Origin: Bondarzewia mesenterica
Lineage: Eukaryota > Basidiomycota > Agaricomycetes > Russulales > Bondarzewiaceae
Reading direction: 5' to 3'
Length of the DNA: 64,000 nt
Assembly (NCBI GenBank): GCA_004802705.1
Contig: SGPL01000037.1
Location: 48,054 to 112,053 of the forward strand
A program made the translations under genes and the position numbers. This document shows, one piece after another, positions 10,625-21,182 of the stretch (positions within the stretch are counted from its first letter, which is position 1; each line of letters opens with the position of its first letter). Below the pieces are notes generated by a model, which worked only from the letters and a program-made list of their open reading frames with translations, ran no database searches and was not told where the DNA came from.

Positions 10625-11700
10625 ATGTCTCTCCTTGCAGGCCGTATAGTTTGCATAACAGGTTCGTCGCGCGGTATCGGACGCGCCTGTGCCATCGAGT
10701 GCGCAAAATACGGGGCCACTGGCCTGATCTTGCATTATTTCGGGGACGCAGAGACGACAGCGGAAATACGGTCTCTGTCCCAAGAAATATCTGTCGGTTA
10801 TCCTGATGCCAGAGTGCACGCAGTGCCGGGAGATATTGGTGAGCCCGCGACGTCGAAAAAGGTACCTCTCGTGCATCATAATTAATTTTTTCTTATCTGA
10901 CTGTTTTTCGGGATAGATTGTTGAGGAGGGTGTGAAGGCCTTCGGACGCATTGGTAAGAGGTCAACTGGATTCAATAAGCGTGAAGTATTGGTGTTGACG
11001 TACGGTAATGTACAGATGTTCTCGTCAGTAATGCAGGCATATGCCCGTTCTCTGACTTCCTCTCCATGCCCCTCGACATTTGGCATCGCACCCGGCAAGT
11101 GAATCTGGACGGTTCTTTCTATATCACACAAGGTCTCTTCACGCCCCTTAGCATTCTGCATCCCGTTTATTGAAGTAAGCCCCTCACAGCTGTTGCCAAT
11201 CAAATGAAGGACCAGACGCCGCAAGGCGGATCAATTATTGGGATCTCGTCAATATCAGCTCTCGTAGGAGGAGGTCAGCAAGTGTGGGTCCTTGCGTCCT
11301 TCAGACCGGATATCACATTCTTATGTGCCATACAGCCATTACACGCCAACAAAAGCTGGTATTCTATCCCTCATGCAGAGCACCGCCGTGGCCTTGGGGG
11401 AGTACAATATCCGCGCGAACGCCATTCTCCCTGGCACCATCGCTACCGACATCAACAAAGAAGATTTGTCCGACAAGGCGAAGCGGGAAGGTATGGTTGG
11501 CAGGACAGTCCTCGGTAGGCTGGGCAGTAAGTGCACAGACGGTCATTTCGCTCAGAAATTTCTATGAGCTGAACAACTGTGATCATACAGACCCGGACGA
11601 CATCGCCGGGCCAGTCGTCTTCCTCGCGAGCGACCTGGCGAAGTATGTCACCGGCGCATCCCTGCTTGTTGACGGCGGACTGTTCGTGAATCTCCAGTAA
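10625..11700 (+). CDS. short-chain dehydrogenase/reductase, possibly L-rhamnose 1-dehydrogenase-like
   Basis: NAD(P)-dependent oxidoreductase of the classical SDR family. It starts MSLLAGRIVCITGSSRGIGR, with the TGxxxGxG cofactor loop at residues 12-19. After introns it shows DVLVSNAG (the NAG motif), a catalytic Ser in GISSISALVGG, and YTPTKAG (the YxxxK pair), the last exposed by an intron ending near 11331. The C-terminus ends GASLLVDGGLFVNLQ at the TAA 11698-11700, typical of the family. HYFGDAETTAEIRSL near the N-terminus reminds me of fungal sugar 1-dehydrogenases, especially L-rhamnose 1-dehydrogenase, but that substrate is a guess. All SDR catalytic residues are present. It is divergent from the reductoisomerase-like gene and convergent with the cupin gene. 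Confidence 0.85.
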
Positions 11701-11856
11701 CTCAAATCTATGTGGAGCTCGTAATCCGGTTCAAGACCTCATCTCTACTGCCGTGCCTTCCTGTATTATACACATAACTCTTTTCGATTGTAGCACTGAG
11801 TATGCAATCACAGTAAACAAAGTCTCTCACGGAGCCGGCCCCTAGTTTCTCCCTTT

Positions 11857-12781
11857 TTACTTCTCCTCGCTCTCTATAGCAGGGCCTCCCCACATCGGCT
11901 CGAGCACCGTTCCGCCGACAGACGCCGGCTCTGCGTCGACGACCACGCAGGCCCAGCGCGTCCACGCAGTGCCAGGATTACGCCACCCGTGGACAGTCCC
12001 GCGCTGCACGATGACGTCGCCCGGATTCTTGAGGTACGTCTCGGCACCGTTGTCCATAATAAGCACCAGCTCGCCTTGGACTGCGCGCCCAGAATGCATC
12101 AGCTCATCCCCCAAGGAGGGAAGCGAGTAAGAATTAGCAATCACTCAAAGAACTCACTGAGAACATTGTAGTCAACGGAGCTGCTCCTGTGCTAAGATAC
12201 AAATCCACCAACAAAAGAATAAATCAGTGGTTTCGGATTCTCGGAAACGCGCGAGGGAGAAACGCTTACCATCCCGACGACCTCCCCAGGCCCGAGGTCT
12301 GTGAAGCGGAAGGTCGTCCCGCGGGGCATCACGAGTCCCATGAATCCGGGGACCTTGCGGGTTGCGCCGTCGATGCTAAGCACGATATTGAAAATAGAGC
12401 AAAGATGAGTCAGTAACTATGATCTGTGAGCTTGAGTGACCGTTGATAAGGGTGGTGACAACGCGGGATTCGGAACATGGGGTCAGATATGCGGGCACGG
12501 TAGAGTAAAGGTGCGAGAAGGGAGAAGGGAACGATGAGACATACTCGTCATTGTTATCGTTGGTGGGCGTCGCATCGGTCTTCCATAGATCACCCGCTCG
12601 GATGTTCGGTGAGAGTATAGGCTGTTCATGTTCAGGTGAGTGACGATCGATGAAGAAGAACGATGCGCACCGTGGACGGGATGGTGGTATCGCTCTTGAC
12701 GATGACGACGCCTTGAGGATTGTGGGTCGTGACAATGCGACGCACGTCAGGCGGCGGTGGAGCAGTCGCTTGTTCAGGCAT
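11857..12781 (-). CDS. cupin-domain protein
   Basis: A small cupin (about 170 residues over five exons) starting MPEQATAPPPPDVRRIVTT at 12779-12781 and ending at TAA 11857-11859. Exons give TDLGPGEVVGM, then HRSSSVDYNVLIQGELVLIM (cupin motif 1, G-x5-H-x-H-like region) and DVIVQRGTVHGWRNPG (motif 2 with its His). These junctions fit the recurring fungal and bacterial pattern HRTxSxDYxxVLxGE. Members bind a metal in a beta-barrel and often sit beside dehydrogenases in catabolic or secondary-metabolite loci; the reaction is not known. Its end lies 156 bp from the SDR stop. I cannot exclude further 5' exons upstream of 12781. Confidence 0.8.
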
Positions 12782-13308
12782 GGGGTCCAACTCGAAACCC
12801 AGTATGTACTCGTGCGGGAAAAGGATGACTTACTGGCCGTGAACAGAGTGCTCAAACCCAACTCAAACCCATGTTTGTTAATCATCCACAATGGATCCGA
12901 GCAAAACCTTGTCATGTGCTTCATTATTCGGAACCATTGGCATCAATCCATAGGGAAACAGGGCTGCGCGGCTCTTTTCGCGGCCCTCTCTACGGTTCTG
13001 TGCCATCATTCACACCTTTTTACTCAGATACCGAAGTAGACACTGTAGGGAGAGGACATGCATAAGTCCCGAACAGCAACACCTACCATGGTCGTGTATT
13101 GAGCACCAATACATGAACGCATAGTAGCGAATCCACCTGGTCAGCCTCGCACTCACAGGTAAATGATTCGCCAAAACGAAAAAAGCAAGCAGCAGCGATG
13201 AATAACTCAAGTGCGGGTACATAACGGATATCCGAACAACTGTGATGGGAGAGGGAGAAAGCACTGCCCGCTCATGCTCAACGAAACCTGACCGAGAGCA
13301 CGCTCCTG
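12782..13308. other. intergenic region, cupin and PEX16 (both minus strand)
   Basis: About 530 bp holding the cupin promoter and the PEX16 3' end. No convincing coding exon on either strand. Confidence 0.4.
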
Positions 13309-14726
13309 CTATGAGGCCGTGTCTGCGCGTTAACGATGACATAGGTCGAAGGACAGTTTATCAACAAGGCATGTCCGAGAGTAAAACAAGATACGCACAG
13401 TAGTAGTACTCGTCGATCAACGGCACCCAGTCTTTCAAGAATCCGCCAAGGAGGTTGAAGATGGGGATGTTGGCGGTGCCATCGGCAAATGCCTCCAACT
13501 TGGGCCTGAAGAATCGCAGGTTGAAAATCAGGAAAAAGAACAAGAAGACCGGTTACTCGCCTTGTCCATGTCTCCCAGATTGAACCGCGCAAGAGGTACC
13601 AGAACAAATCTCTGTCTCTGCGAGCGTACTCTTGCCGCTCAAGGGCAGAAGAGTTGGAAGGTACACGCCGCAGGTGGCGAGAGACGAGCTCAAGAATGAG
13701 GGATGTAAACAAGGGGCGATTGGTTCGACAATCATTCGACAGTAACATTACTGCGAAAGAGATTCTTGAATGATCAAGGTCGATAACGCAAAGAAGTTTG
13801 ACATACCATAGATGAGCGGTCTTAAGATATAGATGCCTTCGGCCAGCCAATCTTTTGGCGAGACCAGAGGCTTGATGAGAGCTGTTGGTGTTTTTACAGA
13901 TGAGGTGGTTAGTGCTTTCGAGAGGAGATAATCCTCTGCACCGGAGGTTTGCCTTGTGGTCGGAGGGGCTGGGGAGGCGAGGAGCGGGTGAGGGGGCAAT
14001 GGGATATGATTGTTCCGGAGATGCTCGGGAGTGGTAGGGGAAGAAGAAGAGGGAGAAGATGGTGCGAGAGTGGGTGAGGATGCATTAGATGCGACGGGAG
14101 GAAGGTTCGCGGGATCAATATCCCTTTCGGGGATGGGAGGCGAAAGGGTTGGTCGACGTGTAACTCGGAGGATGGTGAGACGAAGGATAGCTCTGAAGGT
14201 CAGAAAAGCGACGAGCAATTGAGACCTGGATTTTGAGTAATGAAGGGTGGATGGAACGTACTTGATCGCCTCAAGGATGACAATGCCCCTCCATCGGTTC
14301 TTGTCGGAAACTTTCCTGCGCAAACCCATCTCGATTAAGAGCTCTAGGAAGCTGGTAAGCTCGAGCACTCTGGCCGCCCATCTGTAGCGGAGGCTATTGT
14401 CGGCCCACGCTCGCGTGTACCGCGTATGCAACGAAGGCGGAATTAGAGGCCTATGTTTCGGCTCTGTATCTATGATCTTTGCAAGCAACGTATCATGATA
14501 CAAGCTCATGCAATTAAGCGCCGCGGACACTGCACACAATAAATCAGCATGTAATCATATAAAACGAAGAAAACGCGAGGGGCTGACGAGCTTCAGAGGC
14601 CAGCTCCGCATCCTTGAATCTCCCGGGCAAGAGCCATGTGATGGACCGTAAAGTGGATTCGACAGAGGATATGGTAGAAACATTGTTGACTAAAAAGGAC
14701 TCATAACGAGCGAGAGTGAACGACAT
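13309..14726 (-). CDS. PEX16: peroxisomal membrane biogenesis protein PEX16
   Basis: PEX16 is an integral peroxisomal/ER membrane protein that helps insert peroxisomal membrane proteins with PEX3. The start at 14724-14726 gives MSFTLARYESFLVNNVSTIS, then STLRSITWLLPGRFKDAELA, the conserved N-terminal region. The next exons carry ALNCMSLYHDTLLAKI, RYTRAWADNSLRYRWAARVL, a Pro/Ser-rich loop, and EGIYILRPLIYG. They are followed by ARRDRDLFWYLLRGSIW and LLGGFLKDWVPLIDEYYY. The last intron (13323-13398, phase 1) joins a 14-nt terminal exon, so the protein ends DEYYYYTAS at TAG 13309-13311. The loop of about 90 residues between the conserved blocks is longer than in animal PEX16. Confidence 0.93.
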
Positions 14727-15404
14727 TGAAGGTGAATGAGAAAGCAAGACGGGTGAGCCTGAGCCTGAGCTGCAGGAAGAGTGTGGGGTTGAAACCTGTA
14801 ACTTTGAAGCACTACAACGTGATAACAACGCCCGGCCTGCGCCAGGCCGGCCATCCCACGCGTATGCTCCCATTCGGCAAGTCTCCTAGATCTTGACAAC
14901 AACACAAACCGTTGGATACGGTATTCATCCAGCTGTCTGGATAATTGAAGAAATGATTTATCTGCGACATTCGTACAGAACACGCTCTCTCGATCGTATA
15001 CTGAAAGCCGGAACGCGTTGACGCGATCTTGCTCGTTCAGTCTCTCAGTGACCCACGATGGATCACTTTTTTCATCTCCAACAGCCGATGGACCGCTCAT
15101 TTTCAAGCTCTCGACATCCATGTTCAACGTTCAACATTCAGATCACCCTCTGATCGAGCCTTGAGCGAATTTGAAGCCGGTTCGATTGGCTGTGAGGATT
15201 ACATACAAAAAGAATGCAAACAGTGCATCGTGTTTGGCAGGGAGGACAATGCGGCAAACCGCCTCGACGTCTATGTACCTAACACTACATGCGATAAGTA
15301 CGTCCTCTCATCACGCTCGTGCAAGTAGGCAGCCTTTTCCTTCATCAAACCCCCCATATTCCCCTCTATAACACCCCCTCAACTTGCCCAACTATTGAAC
15401 GTAC
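14727..15404. other. upstream region between divergent PEX16 and coiled-coil genes
   Basis: About 680 bp. A long minus-strand frame crosses the PEX16 start in a different phase (14690-15127), but it has no family match and ends inside PEX16 coding sequence, so I treat it as chance or leader sequence. Both promoters must lie here. Confidence 0.4.
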
Positions 15405-17236
15405 ATGGCTTCTGTGCCTAGTCAGCCATTAGCTTACTACCGACCTAGTCCTGTAAGGGGGCAACTTGAGCCTTACGATCCCAGGACGAGAACAGGAACC
15501 CGATGGTTGCAATGCACAGACACTCCTAGCGAGCTCAGGGTACGACTCCTCATCATGACATTCGACGATGTTCATCCGATCACAATTTACTTTGTCCTGG
15601 CAGGTCTTGCTTCCACCGAGGACAGCGCAGCTCTACGCTCAGCTGCTGAAAGCTGAGACTGACGAACTAGCGCGGGGTGGAAGCGCCGCTTGGGACCGCA
15701 TCCTGCAAATCCGACATCTCAAGGAGCGCATGCTGCGAAAATGCCAGCGCATCTCCCGTATGGTCGCTCCGGCGCCCCACAACCTCCCCTTCCGCGATAT
15801 CCGAGCCCCGCCCGATTTTCGATTGAAGGAGATGGAGAAGTGGTTGAAGACCGAAGAGAGCAGCAAGGGCATTAGCCAAGGGGCTAAGAGGTATAATGCC
15901 GAGGCAGAAAAGACAAGATTGCATTCGCCTCATTCCGCCCGTTCAGCTCAGTTGACCACGCATACCCAGCATGTACAGGCTGCCTCCCATACTCCCAGCT
16001 CTCGGTCTAGCCGTGCAGGACAAGCTTCTCGTTCCCCGATCTCCCAGCGGATTCCGTCGAGAACGAGCGCGACGGTCAAGAGGCGATCTTCCACGTCGTC
16101 ACAAAGCACGACGCACTCACACTCCCCTGCCCACTCCCGCACCTCCTCAGGAACACAAACGTTCAAACAGAACACCTATCCAAGCCTCACTGGTGCAGCA
16201 CGCGCGGCCTACCTCTCTCCCGTCGTCGAAGAGCGCTCTACGATGACCTCGCCGCCTCTGTCAAACCCCCACAGCGGATCGCACGAACACAGTTCCGAGC
16301 GCCGTCTCGAGGCCCTCGTCGGTCACGCAGTCCGCCCGAATGTCATCTCCCCGGATCCCCTCCCACGTCTTTACCGGCCTCCAAGCATCAACCTCAGCGC
16401 CCCACCGCTGGAGATGCCTTACCCCGTCACAGAGATGCCTGTCCCGCAGCCGGCCGTGGTCGAGGAGCCCCAGACGATATATGCGGACTCCGAGCTGAGC
16501 TCCATTCCGCCCAGTTTACCACCTAAGGAGCCCCTCGCGCCCGGTTCGTACGCGGACTTCCAGCAGGGTCTAGAGGAAGGGCTTGTGCGGCCGATGTTGC
16601 CGCGCAGGCGCAGCAGCCTCAAGCAGCCCACCGGACGCTCGAGCAACGGCGCAGCGCAGAAAGTCGTGTCGTGGGCCATGGATCGCGATTGGTCTGTTCA
16701 TATGTCCAAGTTTGATCACATCGTGTATGCGACGGAGATCGCAGGTATGTTTCCAGTCTGTCATTGAATTTTTCTTTCTTCTCCGTCCATCCGTCCATTC
16801 TCTCGTTGTTTCTCTTTTCTTTTGGCGGAGATCAGTGAATTGACGGTGTTGTATCGCAGGCAACGCGCTCGAAGAGGCAAGGACCAAGTTCCAGCAAGAG
16901 ATCGCGGATGTCCGCAATCTTCGCCAGAATATCACCGCCGCGCTGGATCGTCTCCGGCTCGAGACGGACAGGTTGCAGTTTGAAGAAGATGCCCTGCGCG
17001 CTCAGGAAGAGAAGCTCACGACGAGTTTCGAGCAATATCAGGAGAAGGAGAACCAATACAAGGATACAGGTCAGTACATCGCTCCTCACATCTCAGTCTA
17101 TTCGTGTACATATGTACTGATACTTAAAATGACTCGACGTCGCAACTATCTGCGTGCAGCCAAGGCGGCGCTGGAAGAGGCCAAGCGCGTGGTTATGGCT
17201 GCGGACAACAACAGGGATAGCGAAGTCCTCAGTTGA
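15405..17236 (+). CDS. hypothetical Ser/Pro-rich protein with C-terminal coiled coil
   Basis: Four exons: 15405-15539, 15604-16744, 16860-17069 and 17160-17236, all with clean GT..AG junctions and matching phases. The protein (about 520 residues) has a short conserved-looking N-terminus with LYAQLLKAETDELARGG and LKERMLRKCQRISRMV. A low-complexity Ser/Thr/Pro/His-rich middle follows. The acidic-hydrophobic C-terminus after SWAMDRDWSVHMSKFDH is a long helical coiled coil (EEARTKFQQEIADVRNLRQN and following). No catalytic motif, signal peptide or membrane segment is visible. I do not recognise the family; a scaffold or cytoskeleton-associated role is only a guess from the coiled coil. Confidence 0.75.
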
Positions 17237-17951
17237 GCACTTTCACGCACCACTCTCATGATGCTCATGCCTTACACGAACTCCCCTCACGGATTTACCT
17301 TCTCATATACATCTTTAATTTATCATCAGCCCCCCCTGTGAACTCTGCAAACCCCCAGTAGACAATCTTTTTCACGTCCAAACTTCTTTTCGGGGATCAA
17401 ATACCAATATCAATTCAGGGAACGTTGTTTGTATAACCAGTTTTATTTATATTCCCGCGTGTGCGCTGGGCTCATGCCGGTCGCTTCATGTATAGAATTT
17501 GTCTTGGATCTACAAGGACAAGGCGATTGCCTTCGTTGTCAAAATTCTGCGCCAGCGAATTTGATGCTGAGCTCTCTTTATTTAATTTATTGCACCAGGT
17601 TTTTTTGGATGATTTCGTGACGGATGTTTCTTGCTCTCTCCTCCTTTCTGTAAATACTTACTGTGACTTACTGCTTTCAAATGGGGAAATTTTCTTGACT
17701 AGCGTAGTTATTTTACACTTCAATTGGGCTCTTGATCTTGTCCTAGGAGTCTATGCGCCTGTCAACGCCTTCACAGACAGCCATGCAAGAGAATGAATGA
17801 AATTGAAATGCGAAAGAGTTCGAAAACTGGAACGGGGTATAACGGGGTATGTATGAGGTACAACACAAGCTTAAGTTATGGTATGCTTTGGCTGTGGGCG
17901 ATGAGACAACAAATGGTACGTTTCGGGATAGCAGTAATGAGTAGATGACTT
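17237..17951. other. 3' intergenic region between convergent genes
   Basis: About 715 bp, T-rich, between two stop codons. The only structure I see is a perfect 10-bp tandem duplication (AACGGGGTAT twice, 17831-17850). No supported gene. Confidence 0.4.
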
Positions 17952-19253
17952 TTAGCAGTCATCGTCATCTTTGCTGGCATCCTCACAACGGAGTACTACA
18001 CCCTCAGCCTCAACAGTCGACACGATCGGCGTAGCGACGTTTTCGACAGTTTTGATGACACCGCCCACGATGTCGGTCACAGCTTCGGCTTGGCGAATGG
18101 CCTACATGGGGTAAGTCACATTGGGGACGTTCAGGGTCAAACGATGAAAAGAGGTGACGAAAGACGCACAGGTGTGACGGCTACCTCGACAGTGACGACA
18201 ACGGGACCAGCCAGTTGTTCAGTGGCGGTGACGGCGCCGGAGACTGGGTTGGCGGATGGAGCGGTGGAGTTGCCTTACCGACGGACGACACCGCCAGCAA
18301 CAGCCTTCACGGTACCAATAACCTGTAATGATCTCAGAATGAGCATACACAATTAATGCAGTTGAATGTGAGTAGCAGATACTTGCTGGCTGCGCGACAC
18401 GCCCGACAGTGTCGACGATGCCACCGAGGGTATCCGTGACAGCATCGCGTCCAAAAACACTACTGACGGCCTGATCAAGAATCATGAGCTTGGTTCAGTC
18501 AATGGCTCAGGAAACATGGGTTGCATCGACGCACGGGTGGGACAATGCCCTCGACGGCAGACGGCAGGACCAGCGACGCCCTTGACTGTGTTCACGAAGC
18601 TGTCAACGATGCCAGAATCAGAGTCAGAGGAACCAGAGCCGGTGAAGTTGTCCTGGCGAGCGTGAAGGGCACTGGGAGAGGGAGCGGCGGCGGCGAGAGA
18701 CAGGACGTACGAGAGGGAGACCGGCGTTGTCGCAATGGCCGTAGCTGCCGACACAGATGTGAGGGTCACAGTGCTAGTCGTGGTGTTGCATGGCTCCGCG
18801 TCTGCAGCCTTAGCAATGACTTGACTTGGTGCAGCTGCAATGGAGGAAGTCGCATTCGTCTGGATGGAAGGGACTCGTTGATAGGAGATTTTAGTATCTG
18901 CACGGAGAATTGACGCATAGTGACTGCAGCTGCAGCTACAAGTGGGCTTGGGGCAGCGATTGCACTGCTAGAAAATGTTGCAATGGCCGATTCCACCAGG
19001 GCAGCCGCACTGGAGAACGACGCAGCGTCTTTGCCGAACTACGAAGTATGCGTGTGATACTATCACTGTTAAAAGAAACAGAAGAATACATACAACCGAA
19101 TCAACCCTTCGTCTGCACAAATCAAGCAGCATAAGGACATGACGTGCAAGGTGTTGTAAAAGATTTTACCAGGTCAGCAGGCATGGGCAACGCGGAAACC
19201 TGTAAGGAGAATGCGGCAACTGCAAGAGCAGCAGGAGTACAGGTAAAGATCAT
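17952..19253 (-). CDS. secreted Ala/Ser/Val-rich protein with internal repeats
   Basis: The start at 19251-19253 gives MIFTCTPAALAVAAFSLQVS, a typical signal peptide with cleavage after SALP or nearby. The mature part is low complexity: an Ala/Ser-rich section (SAIATFSSSAIAAPSPLVAA) and then TVTLTSVSAATAIATT. After LHARQDNFTG come several related hydrophobic segments: SFVNTVKGVAGPAV, DTLGGIVDTVGRVAQP, VIGTVKAVAG and DIVGGVIKTVENVATPIV. The C-terminus is short and acidic (DASKDDDDC, stop 17952-17954). It probably has at least seven small exons, and one intron seems to use a GCAAGT donor near 18392. I do not recognise the family; a cell-wall or surface role is plausible from composition only. 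Confidence 0.6.
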
Positions 19254-19451
19254 TTTGACAATAGATTGCCGAGGGTCGGAGGCGACGAAAAAAGACATGG
19301 ACAAGACAAAGAACGCATTTGGACAGGAGAAACGGTTGGTAAAGAAAGACGGACAGCGATGCCGAATCGAAAAGGGAGGGGCAATGGTGAATAAGTCGGG
19401 CTTGTTGTCCCCTTGACCTAGCTTTCGTCTTATAAGACCGCTCTCTGGCAA

Positions 19452-20005
19452 TTGTCGCTATTACCATCTGACATCCATGACTTCTCCGCGCCTCCGCCCA
19501 GTGGAGGGATAACGAGAGCTTCGGAATATTTCTCCCATGCCAGTCGCGCTGAAAAGCACCACAGAGAAGTCGCGACGTGGAGTACGGTCTTGACGACGGC
19601 GCTCACGAAGCAGGCAGATCACTTTTCTGCGGATGCTAAAGTCAGAGAAACGGTGTCCGTTCTGTACAAGTTCGCGACACATCAAGCCCCAACATACACA
19701 CTTTTCACAAATGGAAGGCCCCACGGCGATCGACCAGCAGAACGCTGCACTGACGCTGCCGTCGCTTGAACTTGGTGCGCATAAAGTATGCAATGGCTGA
19801 TTCCGCCATGTGCGACCTCGTGGAAGTGTGGTACTGTTGTATGGTCGCAAACAAAACAGATAAAGATACATACTTTAAATTTCTTGATGCATTGACACTT
19901 GGCAGGACCATGTACAATAATTTCCGGCGGAATGTTCAGTGGGTCGCGAACCTAAGGCCTACTGACCACTCATCCCGAGCGCGCACTATTGCGATCTCGC
20001 ATTGA
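19452..20005 (+). CDS. possible small unrecognised gene
   Basis: Two neighbouring plus-strand frames look protein-like. The first (19452-19769) contains SEYFSHASRAEKHHREVAT and KVRETVSVLYKFATHQ but has no in-frame ATG at its 5' end. The second (ATG near 19793, stop 20003-20005) contains KDTYFKFLDALTLGRTMYNN. They may be exons of one gene, but no junction I tried gives a satisfying joined product, and I recognise no family. Confidence 0.2.
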
Positions 20006-20282
20006 TCAATAGTCTCGGCAACATCGCTTCTACATCAATAGTTTGAGGAGTTCGCAGATAAGATTTTCCAGGCATCGCCTACGAAGAGAACACGACAATG
20101 TGAGAGATCATGACATGCACAAGGAGGGGAAAGGACAAACCTACGCACCGTCCCCACTAAAGAAAGGCAGTAAATAAAAACAGCTGCACCGACGAGAAAG
20201 GATATGATGCCCATGGCAAAGCCTCAATCTTCTCTTTCCCTGCAAATGCGGTGGCCAAAGCATCGCCCATTCACACTTCGCC

Positions 20283-20641
20283 ATGTCCCTGTTTGCCCCA
20301 ACCCTTGATGTCCTAAACGGCGTCATACAAGCGGTGGTCGACCTCTATCGTCCGATAATCCTCATAGTCGATGTCTACGTAGGGGAGTTATTGAAAATGG
20401 CCCTTCCAAAAAATTCCCCGCTGGATTTGACGAGAATAGGAGCCGGGACAGTGGCAAGTCTATGGCTGGGACAATCTTCGACGCTACTGTAAGCTCATCA
20501 TTAGGAATCAAATAGTGGTAGTGCTACTGACCTTACAGTGTCAACAAAGTTGGGAAAAGAGATGTCGTCGCGACTCACGCAAGGATCGCTGCTACACCCA
20601 TTCGCCTGAAGAGGGGCGTTCCCCACTCTAGTATCAGCTGA
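20283..20641 (+). CDS. small hypothetical protein, two exons
   Basis: The ATG at 20283 gives MSLFAPTLDVLNGVIQAVVD, a hydrophobic N-terminal half that could be a membrane-associated helix (LYRPIILIVDVYVGELL). A GTAAGC donor near 20488 and a TTACAG acceptor near 20538 join in frame to VNKVGKRDVVATHARIA, ending at TGA 20639-20641, about 103 residues. A competing minus-strand frame (20575-20925) overlaps the second exon. No family is recognised. Confidence 0.35.
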
Positions 20642-21182
20642 ATTCCAGCGAGTTGCAACAGATGCAACACTTTGTCAATGAGTTCTTCTGGCTCCCGGTG
20701 TTTCGTCTGCACGTCGACATCTACGGTGGGAAATTTGGAATCAGAGTTGGGCAAAAATAGGGACAAGGGGGGACATAGAGGTTGTTTGTGTAGTAGACAT
20801 GTCAGTGGTCGTCGGGATGTAAATAAGGCCCCAGGCCTGAGGGTTTGCTGTGGGATGGCCGGGCGGACCAACGACTGTTTCGAGATCAATATATTCAAGG
20901 CAACGGAGCAACGAAACGCTCGCATTTATTATAGTTGAGATAATACTTTACCTATCCCTAAGGTTGCAGAGGTGTGAACATGCTTGCCTTTCCTTTCACC
21001 CCCATTCTTTTGCTCACATGCTCCACAAGCTCTCAATGCACCGTTGGATTAATTTGCAGATCAAGCGACCGTTGCTCAAGAAGGCTGGCCTCGAAAGGCA
21101 TACTACGCTGACTTCCCTGCTGAACGGTCCTGGAATGATATTACGACACTGATTTGACAACTGTAATCCAGCAATCGAGATG
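20642..21182. other. intergenic region upstream of NDUFS3 stop
   Basis: About 540 bp. Overlapping frames occur on both strands (plus 20672-20938; minus 20575-20925), but neither has recognisable domains or splice support. Confidence 0.3.

Noticed and set aside
14690..15127. Minus-strand frame of 145 codons upstream of PEX16
   Set aside because: It overlaps the PEX16 start in another phase, has no domain, and continues into PEX16 coding sequence.
17831..17850. AACGGGGTAT twice as a telomere-like repeat
   Set aside because: Only two units and no TTAGGG-type pattern; simple local duplication.
20575..20925. Minus-strand frame of 116 codons
   Set aside because: Protein-like near its end, but no family match or splice support, and it overlaps the small plus-strand candidate. 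Left undecided rather than annotated.
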